This document shows positions 35,799-46,297 of a stretch of DNA of 64,000 nt, in pieces; position 1 is the stretch's first letter; each line of letters begins with the position of its first letter. This DNA is from Allodiplogaster sudhausi (lineage: Eukaryota; Nematoda; Chromadorea; Rhabditida; Diplogasteridae): the NCBI GenBank assembly GCA_945643635.1, contig CALZFC010000001.1:7063501-7127500 (forward strand), given 5' to 3'. The position numbers and the translations under genes are program-made. Below the pieces are notes generated by a model that saw only the letters and a list, made by a program, of their open reading frames with translations, ran no database searches and had not been told where the DNA came from.

Positions 35799-36387
35799 CT
35801 GGCGAGAAGAAGATTTAGCGACTTGTGCAGTCTGCGTCTTCCACGACCCATTTTTGCACCCCTAGACTCCTCGACTCTCTAGAAGAATCACGCACGCTGA
35901 AGTGAAGCGCATTCCGCCAGTTTACAAGGTACCTCCAGATAAATAACATCACATATGTGAATATTGTTGACTTTTTTTTTAAGTTTGAATTTTAAAAAAG
36001 CGGGAAATACATATGTAGATCTGTTTCCTCGTCCTCTTTCATCTCCGTGCAAAGACTGTACACTGCCGGGATCCATCGTGAGCGCGAAGTACAACAGCCG
36101 TCTCTGCATGTATCCTCCACTTTTGCATTACAGCAGATCACACATGATGACAGATGTTGAAGATTTTCGACTTTTTTGTTACCTACATTTTTAAACTCAT
36201 AATTGAAAAAAACAAGAATATATACATATGTACATACATATCTGCACACATTCGGTTAATTAAAAATTTACAGAATAGTTGCATTGGCAAAGTGCATTAT
36301 CTTTCTGATAACGCTAGAAAAATTTGGGTGCAAAAGATGTTCTTTAAACATTCGAAAATGCACTTATACAAAAAGGAAAAAAAGTTG

Positions 36388-36460
36388 TATCGAAGAGGTA
36401 TCGAACTCGCGCCCAAAAATTTTCAGCCAAGCCCACTATCCACTAGGCCACAATACGTTG
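36388..36460 (-). ncRNA. tRNA-like sequence with Pol III A and B boxes (right arm)
   Basis: Minus-strand copy of the sequence at 35163-35234. Here six of seven acceptor positions can pair (CGTATTG with CGATACA), and position 8-9 reads TG as in true tRNAs. An anticodon loop CTGAAAA would give GAA (Phe), but the stem around it is mostly wobble. Most likely a tRNA pseudogene carried by the palindrome. Confidence 0.45.
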
Positions 36461-37110
36461 TTAGAAAACTTAAAGTTTTTAACATCGCTATTTCATAAGC
36501 AGCTAAACTTTTATGAAACTTTAAAGGGCTATAACTTTTTTTGTATATCGATTTAGCTGTTTATTTTTCCATTCCGCATCTTTTTATGACCTCCTTTAAC
36601 GATGGACCAAAAACTGTCAATTTTGGTTTCCAGGGTTTCTGACCATTCCCTGGTTAAGCCAAAGGAAAGATAGAAGTTACAAACTTGGTTGACCTTGTAT
36701 CTTCAAAAGTATTGATCGTGAGAACTTGGGAACACGATTTTCGGAATCTACGAGAAAAAATGTGTTCTTAGGAATTTTCTAACTTTTTGTCATTTTCCTT
36801 GGTCTTTGTTGTATATGATTTAATTTCCTTGAGTTATGTGTGATTTCACTTCGTTGATCTATAGTTATGATGTGATTTCATTTCGTTGCTCGTCCTTATG
36901 TGCGATTTCATTTGTTTCGTTCGGCCTTATTCATGATTTCATATCGGTAGTGTGGCCTTATGCGCGACTCGCTTGTGACATGAACCCCAGACTGTCTCCG
37001 CCCGATGTTGCCTAACTTGCCAGATCGGACGACTTTGTTACTGAGGCCTTGTGTGAGATTTTGTTTGTCGGGCGTGGATAGTGAAAAAGTCAAAGTCGGA
37101 AATCAGTCGT

Positions 37111-37708
37111 GCTATTAATCTAGGAAGAAAACGGTGCGAAAGTTGAGCTCAACTTTTTAACAAAAAAGATTGAGGGTGAACTCTGAAAAGTGCCGATTAG
37201 TATGGAAAAGAAGAAAGATGGGCCCAACTTGCTCCAAAAAGATCCCATCTTTAAAAAGCAAGCTCAGCCAAAAAGTGGTCAACATAATGGTCAACTCTTT
37301 TTCTAACAGCAAGAGTGTGGAAGACGAGAGAGGGAAAAGGAAGCTATAAATCATTGCTCCGTTTGGTCTCTCATTTTTGTGTACTCTCTCGCCGAGAAAA
37401 AAGGTTGACGTCAAAATGCCAGTGAAAATGAGACATCGCGTCTCGATGCCTCCGTTTTCGTCTATTAGTCCCAGCCTCACACCTCGGCCTATGAGCATGC
37501 TCTGAAAAACCCGCCCGACATCGGTTGCTGCCGAACCTTTGGGATGCTTGCTGCAGTGAGCCGGTTTAATTACCCAAGTTTAAGGTATGCATTTGAATTC
37601 TATAAGAAAACTCGACGCGATTGTATTGAGAGTTGAACTCAACTCTGAAAAAAGCTAGAGACAAAAAAGTCGAGATCAGCTTTCTTTCTTCCTAGATTAA
37701 TAGCACCA
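37111..37708. mobile_element. ~600-bp terminal-inverted-repeat element
   Basis: The left end contains GTGCTATTAATCTAGGAAG and AGTTGAGCTCAACTTTT. The right end has the inverse, CTTCCTAGATTAATAGCAC, with AGTTGAACTCAACTCTG inside it. The internal region has a membrane-like minus-strand frame that I do not trust as a gene. Target-site duplication not identified. Confidence 0.6.
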
Positions 37709-38221
37709 CAGATATCAAAACATGTTTCCCGCGGTTTTCGAGGTCGCTGAAGCGATTGACGCAAAAATTTTCAACCAAAAATGTCTCCTTAATGCTCAGG
37801 CATGACCCTCATGCCATTAGCACCATGTCAAAGACTAGCAGGTTTTTGACACGGATCTTTGAGGTCGAAATACACTTTCTCATGGTTCAATCATATTGAA
37901 TTTTTCACCATTTGTTTACACGCCTAAAATAATGATATATTCGAAATTTCATCCGGATGTGAATGTAATAAATCGATTAGGCGTCAAAAAACCAAAAACA
38001 TTTTCTACTATGTCAAAAGCCCCGAAGCAGAGAGAGCTCTTCTTCCGCAGCAAACTTCCAAGGAGTTTGCATGCCACACTGTTTCACAGCGGAATGACGT
38101 TCAAGTTCGTTCAATGTAATCACCCTTTGTGATAATCTTTCTTACTAATTCATCTATATTTGTGATTATTCATTCTTAAAATCATCTAATCTGCTAAAGA
38201 AAGAAGTATATTTTCGTTCAG

Positions 38222-41030
38222 GGTCTAAGAGGCGTAGCAATTGCAGCGGTCCTCCTCTTCCACTTCTATCCCGAGTTCTTTCCGAATGGCTTCCTTGGAG
38301 TGGATATGTTAGACATTCTGTTCAACGTCCCCGTCAACGGTGTAATTCAGTTTCTTTGTGATCTCCGGCTTCCTAATCGTCCGCATCTTCGGCCGGGCCC
38401 TGGAAAAAGTCGGTGGATTCCTAACGAACGAGGCCAGCTCGCAAACCATAAGTTTTTGGGGTACTTTTTTAGGGTCGTTTATCTCATTTTCTCGAAATCT
38501 ACAAATTCCGCTTTTGATTAAACTGACTGCGATTGTAGAGTTTTTGACGGGCTTTCAGAAAATGGTCGAATTATCGACTTTTGGACACTAGAAGTTGTAG
38601 ATATTATCGATTGAAGGGTCAAATTTTTTTGTTAAGAGCGATCCTTCTAAAATTCATATCTTTATGAATAGGAAAGGTAGAGGGCTTAGAGTTTCAGAAT
38701 CATACAGAATTTCAGCTTCAATATGAGTATACATAGGTTAAAGTGCCCTGCCAGGGCCGTAAAGTGGTAAATTTTTGGAACGCATTTTGGGCCTCCGTTT
38801 CTTCGCGACAGTTAACGGTGTTGCCACATGTTATATACCAATCGGTAGCTTTCGAGAAGGAGAACAACTGTCTTATACAAAACGTTTTCATATTTTGACA
38901 TTTTTGATCTACTTTACTGGTCAGAATGTTCAGGCCACTATTTCGGCCTTAGCTATCACTGACACTTTTTGGCGCATATTTTTTTATTGTAGAGCCAAAA
39001 ATTAGCTATCGAATGATAGGTAGATCATGGGATTTGATCCAGGCATATTCGAGATATGAATTATTTTGTGGCTTTTTGGGCTATTTTCTCTGCACTTCGA
39101 AACTCATATGTCGCAGGTTCGAATCCGCGCGCGCGCAAACCCTTTTGCGCGTTTTTGTATGACTCCTAATTAAACAAAATCGATGTTATCGTGTACAAAA
39201 GACTCCAAGCTTTCTAATGGGCAGAAATTCAAAGGCCCAGATAGTCCATTTGCGCCGCTAGAACAGACTTTTGACCTTTTAGAGCCAACTAACAACCCTT
39301 AGAGCCAAATTTTAACCCTTAGATCCAACTTAGAACTTTTGGATAAATTTTTTTATCGGGAAATGGCCTCCGGGGCGATAGCCCCGGTGGCCATTGACCT
39401 TGCCAAAGGCCCGTAGCGTGGCTGCGCCACGCTAGTCTATTATTATATAAAAGTCGACTGTAATTTGTTCACTGGGATAGCGCGCTCGCATTTGTCTCTA
39501 ATATATTGGCCCTGGTTCACAAATACGACTATTTTGAGGTGGTTACCTTTATAATAGCTTCCTTGGGGGTAAGGATCACGTTGTTTCCCTACCTTACAGC
39601 ATGTTAACAAAGAAGACCTCTTCACTCATGTCTGGTCGCTCTCAGTCGAAATCCAGTTTTATCTCCTAGTTCCGCATATTTTCGGATTGAAGAAGAGCTT
39701 CGGCAGATTTATAAATCCTCGCGTCTTTTTCATCTCTGGCTCGGATTAAAAACGTAGCTGCAAAATATGTACATATTCTGTGATTTAGTGTCTGCCATTT
39801 CCGTTGCCTTTTATGTCACGTCTTCAGCAGTGATGTCTTTCCATTTTGTTTTCTCTCGTCTCTACCAATTCTTTTTTGTTGCCTGCCTTGATCGGCGAGA
39901 AGAAAAGGTTCGTAGAGCTTACTTATATTTATATTTTGGTGTGTTAGAACAACGAAAACGCATTTTTAAACAGCTGAGCTACACAGCTATCATTCTGCTA
40001 GTGGAGGAAGAGTTGTCCGAATTCTCAAATCCTTCTGAATTTTTCAAAAAAAAAACTCGTATTAAAATATATATAAAAAATTACAGTGTTCTCTTTTACC
40101 GACCGAGGCCGAGCAACAAGCAGAAGCGTTTGATGAGAATCGTTGTTCCGTAAGACAACTAACTCTCCTCGTCTGCTCTCTTACCGTCCTCGCTCCTTTC
40201 ATTCCGTTCGTGGCTCTCGATTCTCGCATCGCTCGAATCGGTGTCACTCTCTCCTCTGCCGTGCTCATTGCTTATGGAATGGAGCCATCGGTTGGAAACA
40301 TTTATATTCACACATTTTTATATTCAGAAAACACAAGAACGAGGTCTGCTGGTTCAGATGCTTTTAACTCGGGAACTTCTGAGTCAACGAATGCTAGTTT
40401 GGTTGGGAGACGTCTCTTATTTCTACCTCTTTCACTGGCCTCTCTCCACATATTTTGTGCAAAACACAGCAGTGCTCTCATATGGTATTTTCATTACTAT
40501 TTGTTTTATGTTCTGTGGGGAAATTGTCGCAGTCATTTGAATCAATTTATATCCAATTAAGGTCGCCTGATGTTAGTCCCAGCATCTCTAGTTCTCTCCG
40601 GAATTGTTCATGGATCGTTTGAAAAACGCTATCGTACATGGAATTTAAAAATGACGGGTAAATATTCGATTTTTTTTCTAATCACACTATGCAGTACTCT
40701 CTTGCTCCAAAATCAAATAGACAAACGTGCATTCAAAATGTCGCGCCTCCCTTCAGTCACGCCCTCTCATTGTATCATGCTATTCCTTTCTTTTGAATAG
40801 CCCAAGCGATTCTCCAACCGAATGAACGCCAATTGAAATCTCGCACATTCGGTTCAATGAAACTTCTTCTTTGAATTGTCTGAATTGCAGTGCTTTATTG
40901 CCGTTCTCTGCTTCTTGTTTCACTCGGGCTCCTTCACTCCTCTTCGATCATCAATGCTTACTCGCATCAAGTAGCAGAAGTATCTCTTGATGAGCGCCTT
41001 GGTTGGAATCTCAAGTTGAAAACACCCTAG
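38222..41030 (+). CDS. Membrane acyltransferase-3 (OAC-type), interrupted in its N-terminal half
   Basis: The first visible exon (38222-38307) reads GLRGVAIAAVLLFHFYPEFF then FPNGFLGVD. A 43-nt intron follows, and the next exon continues IFFVISGFLIVRIFGRALE, the acyltransferase-3 signature. The frame then runs into about 0.95 kb of repeat-like DNA. Coding resumes with HWDSALAFVSNILALVHKYD (to 39538), then 39600 on with LFTHVWSLSVEIQFYLLVP, 39789-39907 (AFYVTSSAVMSFHFVFSRLY), 40087-40290, 40328-40484 (VWLGDVSYFYLFHWPLSTYF), 40562-40657 (SGIVHGSFEKR) and 40891-41030 (last membrane segment, stop). Phases agree from 39789 to the end. The conserved RRF-type segment after the first helices is missing and the first exon was not found, so the copy may be inactive. 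The family transfers acyl groups in membranes; substrate unknown. No SGNH domain follows before the stop. Confidence 0.72.
38490..39441. mobile_element. Insertion with a Helitron-like 3' end inside the acyltransferase gene
   Basis: The interval between the two acyltransferase halves is non-coding. It ends in two tight hairpins: CCGGGGCGATAGCCCCGG, then GCGTGGCTGCGCCACGC directly followed by TAG|T. A hairpin close to a CTAG end with a T after it is the usual 3' design of Helitrons. The 5' end (expected TC after A) was not located, so the left boundary is approximate. It also holds a good Pol III B box (GGTTCGAATCC, about 39116). Confidence 0.4.
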
Positions 41031-41102
41031 ATGGATATTGAAGGATAATTACAGCCGAATGTAACTCCCCAAGTAATATATATATATATGTATATATATA
41101 TA

Positions 41103-42366
41103 CAGTGGCGCTCAGAGAAACGTGAACTTTTGGTTTTTCACACTTATTTTCCTTCAAAGTTTATAAAAGTTAATGAAATTTTCAGGGTTGCTTCTTTATG
41201 CTGTCAGATCATTAGTAGCAGATTATTGGTTTCATTGATCCACTACAGGTCAAGAAAAAATCAATAAATTGAATTACCCAGTTTTGCACATTTATGCGTG
41301 CTAGACAAAATGATTTAATTCTTTGGTATTCCGAAAGTTTTTATTGGATAGATGGTTGATATTTATTCTAGAACATCTCTGTGATAACTTTTTGGTCTAA
41401 TAGCTATTTTATCACATTCAGAAGCCCTATTTAATTCCTGGCTTGATGAGGCCACAAGGAACAGTAGATCGTTTGAATGTACCCTGGCATAGAGGAGTAC
41501 GGTGTATTCACAGCTGTCTGTTTTACCTAAATCGCAACCTTAAATTAGCTAATTGAGATTTAGACTATTGCAGAACACTTTGTTGCATCGATTAAAGTTA
41601 ATTTTGACACGATCTAAAAAATTTCAGGTTTAGTTTCCTGCCTTATAGAGCACCGTACTATTCTAAGATTAGGTACATTCAAACGATCTACCCCTTCCTT
41701 TGTGGCCTCGTGATGCCAGAGATGAAATATAGCTTCTGAATGTGGAAAAGCCTGTTAACTATCATTATAGAAAAGCAAAACGGTTTTCCAATCACGTACT
41801 CCTGCACAACACTACTTTTCGCACTTCAGCGCTTCGGTCCAAAATTCACCGGGTTGTTCAAAGTGTGCAAAAATTGTTAGCACCTAATTTCCACAGCGCA
41901 ATTAACCATTTAAATTAGTTTAGTAATTACCTGCGGATATATGGACATCATTAATACTCTAGGCATAGCAGTAAATGATGGATTTTATCCGCCTGTAACT
42001 TCAGCATCTCAGGCCGCATGCATGGTTCGCGATCTGGAGGCAGGCATTATGTAACCGCATGTGATAAAATAGCTATTAGACCAAAAAGTTATCACAGAGA
42101 TGTTCTAGAACAAATATCAGCCATCTATCCAATAAAAACTAACAGAATACCAAAGAAATAAATCATTTTGTCTAGCACGCATAAATGAGCAAACAGGGTA
42201 ATTCAAATTATTGATTTTTTTCTTGACCTGTAGTTTATCAATGAAACCAATAATCTGCTACTAATGATCTGACAGCATAAAGAAGCAACCCTGAAAATTT
42301 TATTAACTTTCATAAACTTTGAAGTAAAATATGTATGAAAAAAAGTTCACGTTTCTCTGAGCGCCA

Positions 42367-42369
<3 letters not shown>
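41103..42369. mobile_element. Tc1/mariner-like element with long terminal inverted repeats
   Basis: TA-flanked, starting CAGTGGCGCTCAGAGAAACG and ending with the exact inverse before TA. The inverted repeats extend about 300 bp on each side (for example TTTTCAGGGTTGCTTCTTTA and TAAAGAAGCAACCCTGAAAA). Only about 600 bp lie between the arms and no intact transposase frame is seen, so it is non-autonomous. The element sits in an AT-dinucleotide tract just 3' of the acyltransferase stop. Confidence 0.85.

Positions 42370-42447
<78 letters not shown>
42370..42447. repeat. (AT)n microsatellite
   Basis: About 78 bp of alternating A and T adjoining the Tc1/mariner-like element; a shorter tract lies on its other side (41077-41102). 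The element probably inserted into a pre-existing AT tract. Confidence 0.9.
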
Positions 42448-42448
<1 letters not shown>

Positions 42449-42449
42449 A

Positions 42450-44430
42450 CCAGATACAAATTTTATTGAGATTAGAATACGTAACTCAATCGTTGTTTCA
42501 GCAGTCTATAAGGTTACTTTTCCCTTGTTTTTTTTTTTAATAAAAAGAGAACAGCACTAAATTGAAGGGAGGATACCACGGACGCGATTTCGCGTGATTT
42601 CAATTTGCATAGCCATTCGCCTTTCTTTTGCGCGCTTTTTTCCACGCAGTACACAAACCAACGAAATAGCAAGCGATAACGAGAGTGCTTGAATTTGGGA
42701 TTAAATTTGGACCAGCATTTATTAGCTACCGGATGCCTTCTCTAATTGTCGGTTAAAATTAGCCCGTCCTTGACTTTGACTTCTTTCGTTGGCAACCAGA
42801 CGAAAAGGCACCCATCATAACCCTTTTAAAATGTGTTTGCCTATAAAACTTCAGCAAAATTTAATCTCAAAACATACTGTCAACTTAAAAGAAAATTATT
42901 TTTTAATTGTTAAAATGCAAAACTGGCTCATTTCTTTCCATTTTCAGGATCTGGCAAGACAGTATGCTCACAGGTTTAAGAGTTTAGTTCCAAGGAGCGA
43001 CTAGATTAACAATCAATTTTCATCGAAACAATTGACAAAGTTGACAATCATTACATGTATATGAAATATGAAAATGGTGACTGCAGAATTATATTTGAAT
43101 CGATATAAAACCGTCAAGTTTATAAAACCGACAGTTGTATTTTACAAACATTTGTGATATTCCGATTTTTCTTAATTTGAAAATGTCAATATGAGAAGAA
43201 AAATTGACAATAAATTCTGGGAACCGCATGTCCTATCTAATGAAACTGCGTTAAATGGAAGGAATTATACTAATGAGAACATACATATGAATGTATGTAC
43301 ATATAGTAGAGAAAGGTAATTTGTATCTTATGATTTCAGCTGAACATTCTTTGATTTCATTCGATTGTTTTAGCTACTCATTATCTAGTTAACAGAGTTA
43401 ACGAAAGTGTAGTTTGTTAGCCTTTTTCAATTATTAACGACACTTGGCTTTTGCTTAATGGATGTCTCAGGTGAATAAATTTTGTCCAGTTTTTTTTCGC
43501 CATATTTTGTCAGGTTGAGCAAGTAAGTTCGATTGTAATTTTCCCGAAGTCACAAAAATCACTCTGCCCTGAGAAAGCTAAGAGTATTTACATATGTACG
43601 TTGGAACCTTTAACGAATTTTCTATAAAACGAAGTGTCCCATAGCAGAATTCGGCTTCTTTCGGAATCCTGTAAAATATTCCCGGGACCGAGGGCAGACC
43701 CCTCTTAGAATCCTCCGGAATATTCTCAGGGCCCCATTTGAAATGTAGGACCCTTCCGTTATGTTTTTTTTTTTAATTTGAGTACTAATTGCACAAATGC
43801 CCTTTTAAAGTTTGACAAAAATAAGAGCAAACGCGAATGCAAATTTTAAAAAAAGGTTATAAAAGGCCTCGAGGTGTTCAAAATGACCATTTCTACTCTT
43901 CAACCCCGTCAAGAGTGGTTGGCATTGCTAATCACTTTCATCTTTTATTCTCTGTTTCTCTCATCGCTCTCTGCCTCTCTAATCTTGGGGAGAAAAGGTT
44001 TAGATTTTGTTTAAATTTTTATTTGAAGTAATTATTAAACAACAAAGGGGAATAATAGGTAATTGCTTTGTTAATTAAGAAATAATTTTATTTTCTTTAG
44101 AAACTTTGAATTCGTCTCTGATGCTCTACGACACGAGCGGTGGATTCGCGATGTTATTCGCGTAAAATTTTCAATTAATTTTTTATCGTTAAAAAAATAA
44201 TAATTTAATAAAATTTATATTGATTAATAAAATCATTGTCTACATTATTTAAAGAATATAGAGATAAATCCCTGAATTTCCAATGATTCAAGATTGGCAA
44301 CGATGTTTCTCGCTCTTCACTTTGTTATCATCGCCTGCTTGAAAAGGAAAGAAGTCTCTCAGGTTTCGGCAGAATTATTGAAATCATTAATTTCAAAACA
44401 AATTAATTAAAGGATTAACTTTTTTTTGTT
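42450..44430. other. AT-rich DNA without a supported gene
   Basis: A GC-richer block at 42565-42720 faintly resembles the MITE core (AAATAGCAAGCGATAACGAG). Remaining frames are short and lack splice partners. The phosphatase gene's first exon with ATG should lie somewhere in this interval or upstream but was not identified. Confidence 0.4.
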
Positions 44431-44699
44431 TCAGAAGGTCAATTCTGATGATAAAAAGTCCAAGAAGTCCCTGTTAACGCCACGCAGCGTTAAGACGGTC
44501 CGTTAGTTGCAGCCACTATTACTTTCATGAAATAAAGGTATGAGGAAGATGCAAAAGTTAATTAGAAAATATTACCATATTAACATATTCGAGTGATTTC
44601 AAAATTTCAGAATCCCGACTCGGCCAAGAACGGGCCGAAATCCAGCGATGACAAGTGTAAGCCTGCGTCAATTTTACGAGCCCCAAGAACAACAAAAAG

Positions 44700-44870
44700 C
44701 TAAAAGGACGGCGATGAAATATGTAAAATTTCAAATTGCCTCAGCTCTTCCGACTCTCATTTGCTCGTGCAATTTTTTATTCAGCGCCAGCGAACCATCA
44801 GATGGGAATGAGAGTGTCTACCCACACGGAAATTAGTATTAATTACAATTCGATGATCGTCCTCCTTTAA
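44700..44870. mobile_element. TTAA-AGGAGG hairpin MITE (diverged left end)
   Basis: The right end is CGATGATCGTCCTCCT-TTAA (TTAA at 44867-44870); the left end has drifted to CTAAAAGGACGGCGATGA. The internal CGACTCTCATTTGCTCGTGC and GGGAATGAGAGTG pair is preserved. It lies in an intron of phosphatase copy A. Confidence 0.72.
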
Positions 44871-45390
44871 ATTGAATATGAATGTAGAAGAAAAAAGCCT
44901 TTTGCATAACTTTACGACGAACGCGAACGTGCAAACATACAATAAAGATGAAAGGAAAGCAGTTCTTAATTTCTTATAGGTTCTCAGACCCCACCTGGCG
45001 TAACTCCGGCTGCCGGAGTCAAAAGCAAACATGACAAGGAAAAGTCGGCGTTTTTTATTTCTCTCGCAGGCCCTCACTCTCTCCTTCTTCTATAATTTAC
45101 AAATAGCTTCTTCGACAGAACAACCGTAAATTGTTGCTGATGAAATAATAGTTAAAAAAGCTCTCACCGTGAGCAGAAAATCACAAATTCGAGATCCTTT
45201 CCTCCAGGCTCTCTACAAGTGCGCCCCAGTCGACGAAGACCTCGGATGAGGGTTTCCCTCAAAACAAGAGCAACAAGAGCGAGGCGCCTCTGTTCTTCTC
45301 TCGCTGAACTGCCCTACGAGCGCATGTCCCGGGCAAGAAGACGGAAAATATAAAACTGGAATGAATTTAGAAAATATATTGAAAGACAAT

Positions 45391-45794
45391 ACCTTATTTT
45401 ATCTATTAGTGGCCCTCCCTCTATTAGAACCCGCTCCCCTTGAGAAGGCCATTGTAAAACTCTACCCCTCCCTCTAATAGAGCCCCCCCCCTCCAATATT
45501 CCTCGGCTCGAGACGTACCGCGAATGAATCCTGGAGGCATGGGATGCTCTTCCCAATGAAATGATCGCAAATTCATTTAATTCAAAATTTACGGTGAAAC
45601 GGATATTCCAGTGATGATTCCATTCAAGATGAGCTCTAAATCTCTTTTCTTTAGGATAAAATGTTGTTCGCTAACTCACATTGAAAAATAATACCCTTCC
45701 CTCTAATATGTACATAGATATCGCTCTAATATCCCCCTCTCGCTAGGGCATCGAAAAATAGTCCGGGGTACTAATAGAGAAAACACGGTACTAT
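45391..45794. mobile_element. CCCTCTAATAG-type MITE, copy 1
   Basis: The left end is ACCTTATTTTATCTATTAGT; the right end is its inverse, ACTAATAGAGAAAACACGGT. Subterminal DNA is rich in CCCTCCCTCTAATAGAACCC. A core GGATCCTGGAGGCATGGG-like segment (45530) is shared with copy 2. Confidence 0.65.
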
Positions 45795-45852
45795 GGCAAA
45801 AACTACTGAATGGGAATTAAAATATATATGTATATATATATATATATATATT

Positions 45853-46297
45853 TACCGTATTTTCTCTATTAGTACCCCCCCCTTTATTATAACCCCCCTC
45901 TAACAGTACTCCCCTCTGAAAATGCCATTGAAAAATAGAACCCCTCCTTCTAGTAACCCCCCCCCCCCCACCAATAGTAGCCCCCCTAACAGTCTAATTC
46001 CTCATCTCTAGCTGTACTTCGAATGGATCCTGGAGGCATGGGGTGCTCTTTCCAAATGAACAGATGCCAAATTCATGAAAAATCTGTTGTAAATCGGATA
46101 TTACAGCGATGATTCCATTGAATTCGAGCTACGATTCTACTTTTTTTGGAAATGAAATGTTGTGATTTAACTTTTAGTGTCTCACATTGAAACATAGTAC
46201 CCCTCTTTCTAATAGAACCTCTCCCTCTAATAGTGCCCCCCTCTCGCAGGGGTATGAAAAATAGTACCCCCGGGGTACTAATGGAGAAAATATGGTA
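45853..46297. mobile_element. CCCTCTAATAG-type MITE, copy 2
   Basis: Direct neighbour of copy 1 with terminal inverted repeats ACCGTATTTTCTCTATTAGT and ACTAATGGAGAAAATATGGT, flanked by TA. It contains a 14-bp C run near 45960 and the same core (GGATCCTGGAGGCATGGGG). Both copies sit in one phosphatase intron. Confidence 0.7.

Larger units (their letters stand above)
34960..36657. repeat. 1.7-kb palindrome enclosing a TTAA-bounded unit
   Basis: Arms 34960-about 35637 and about 35996-36657 are near-perfect inverse copies; the left outer end reads ACCAGGGAATGGTCAG. Inside the arms, TTAA-AGGAGGTCATAAAAAG (from 35017) and its complement (to 36599) repeat the end design of the MITE families, though here the inverted repeat extends outside TTAA as well. 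The loop (about 35638-35995) contains a coding-looking exon. Each arm carries a tRNA-like sequence. Confidence 0.75.
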
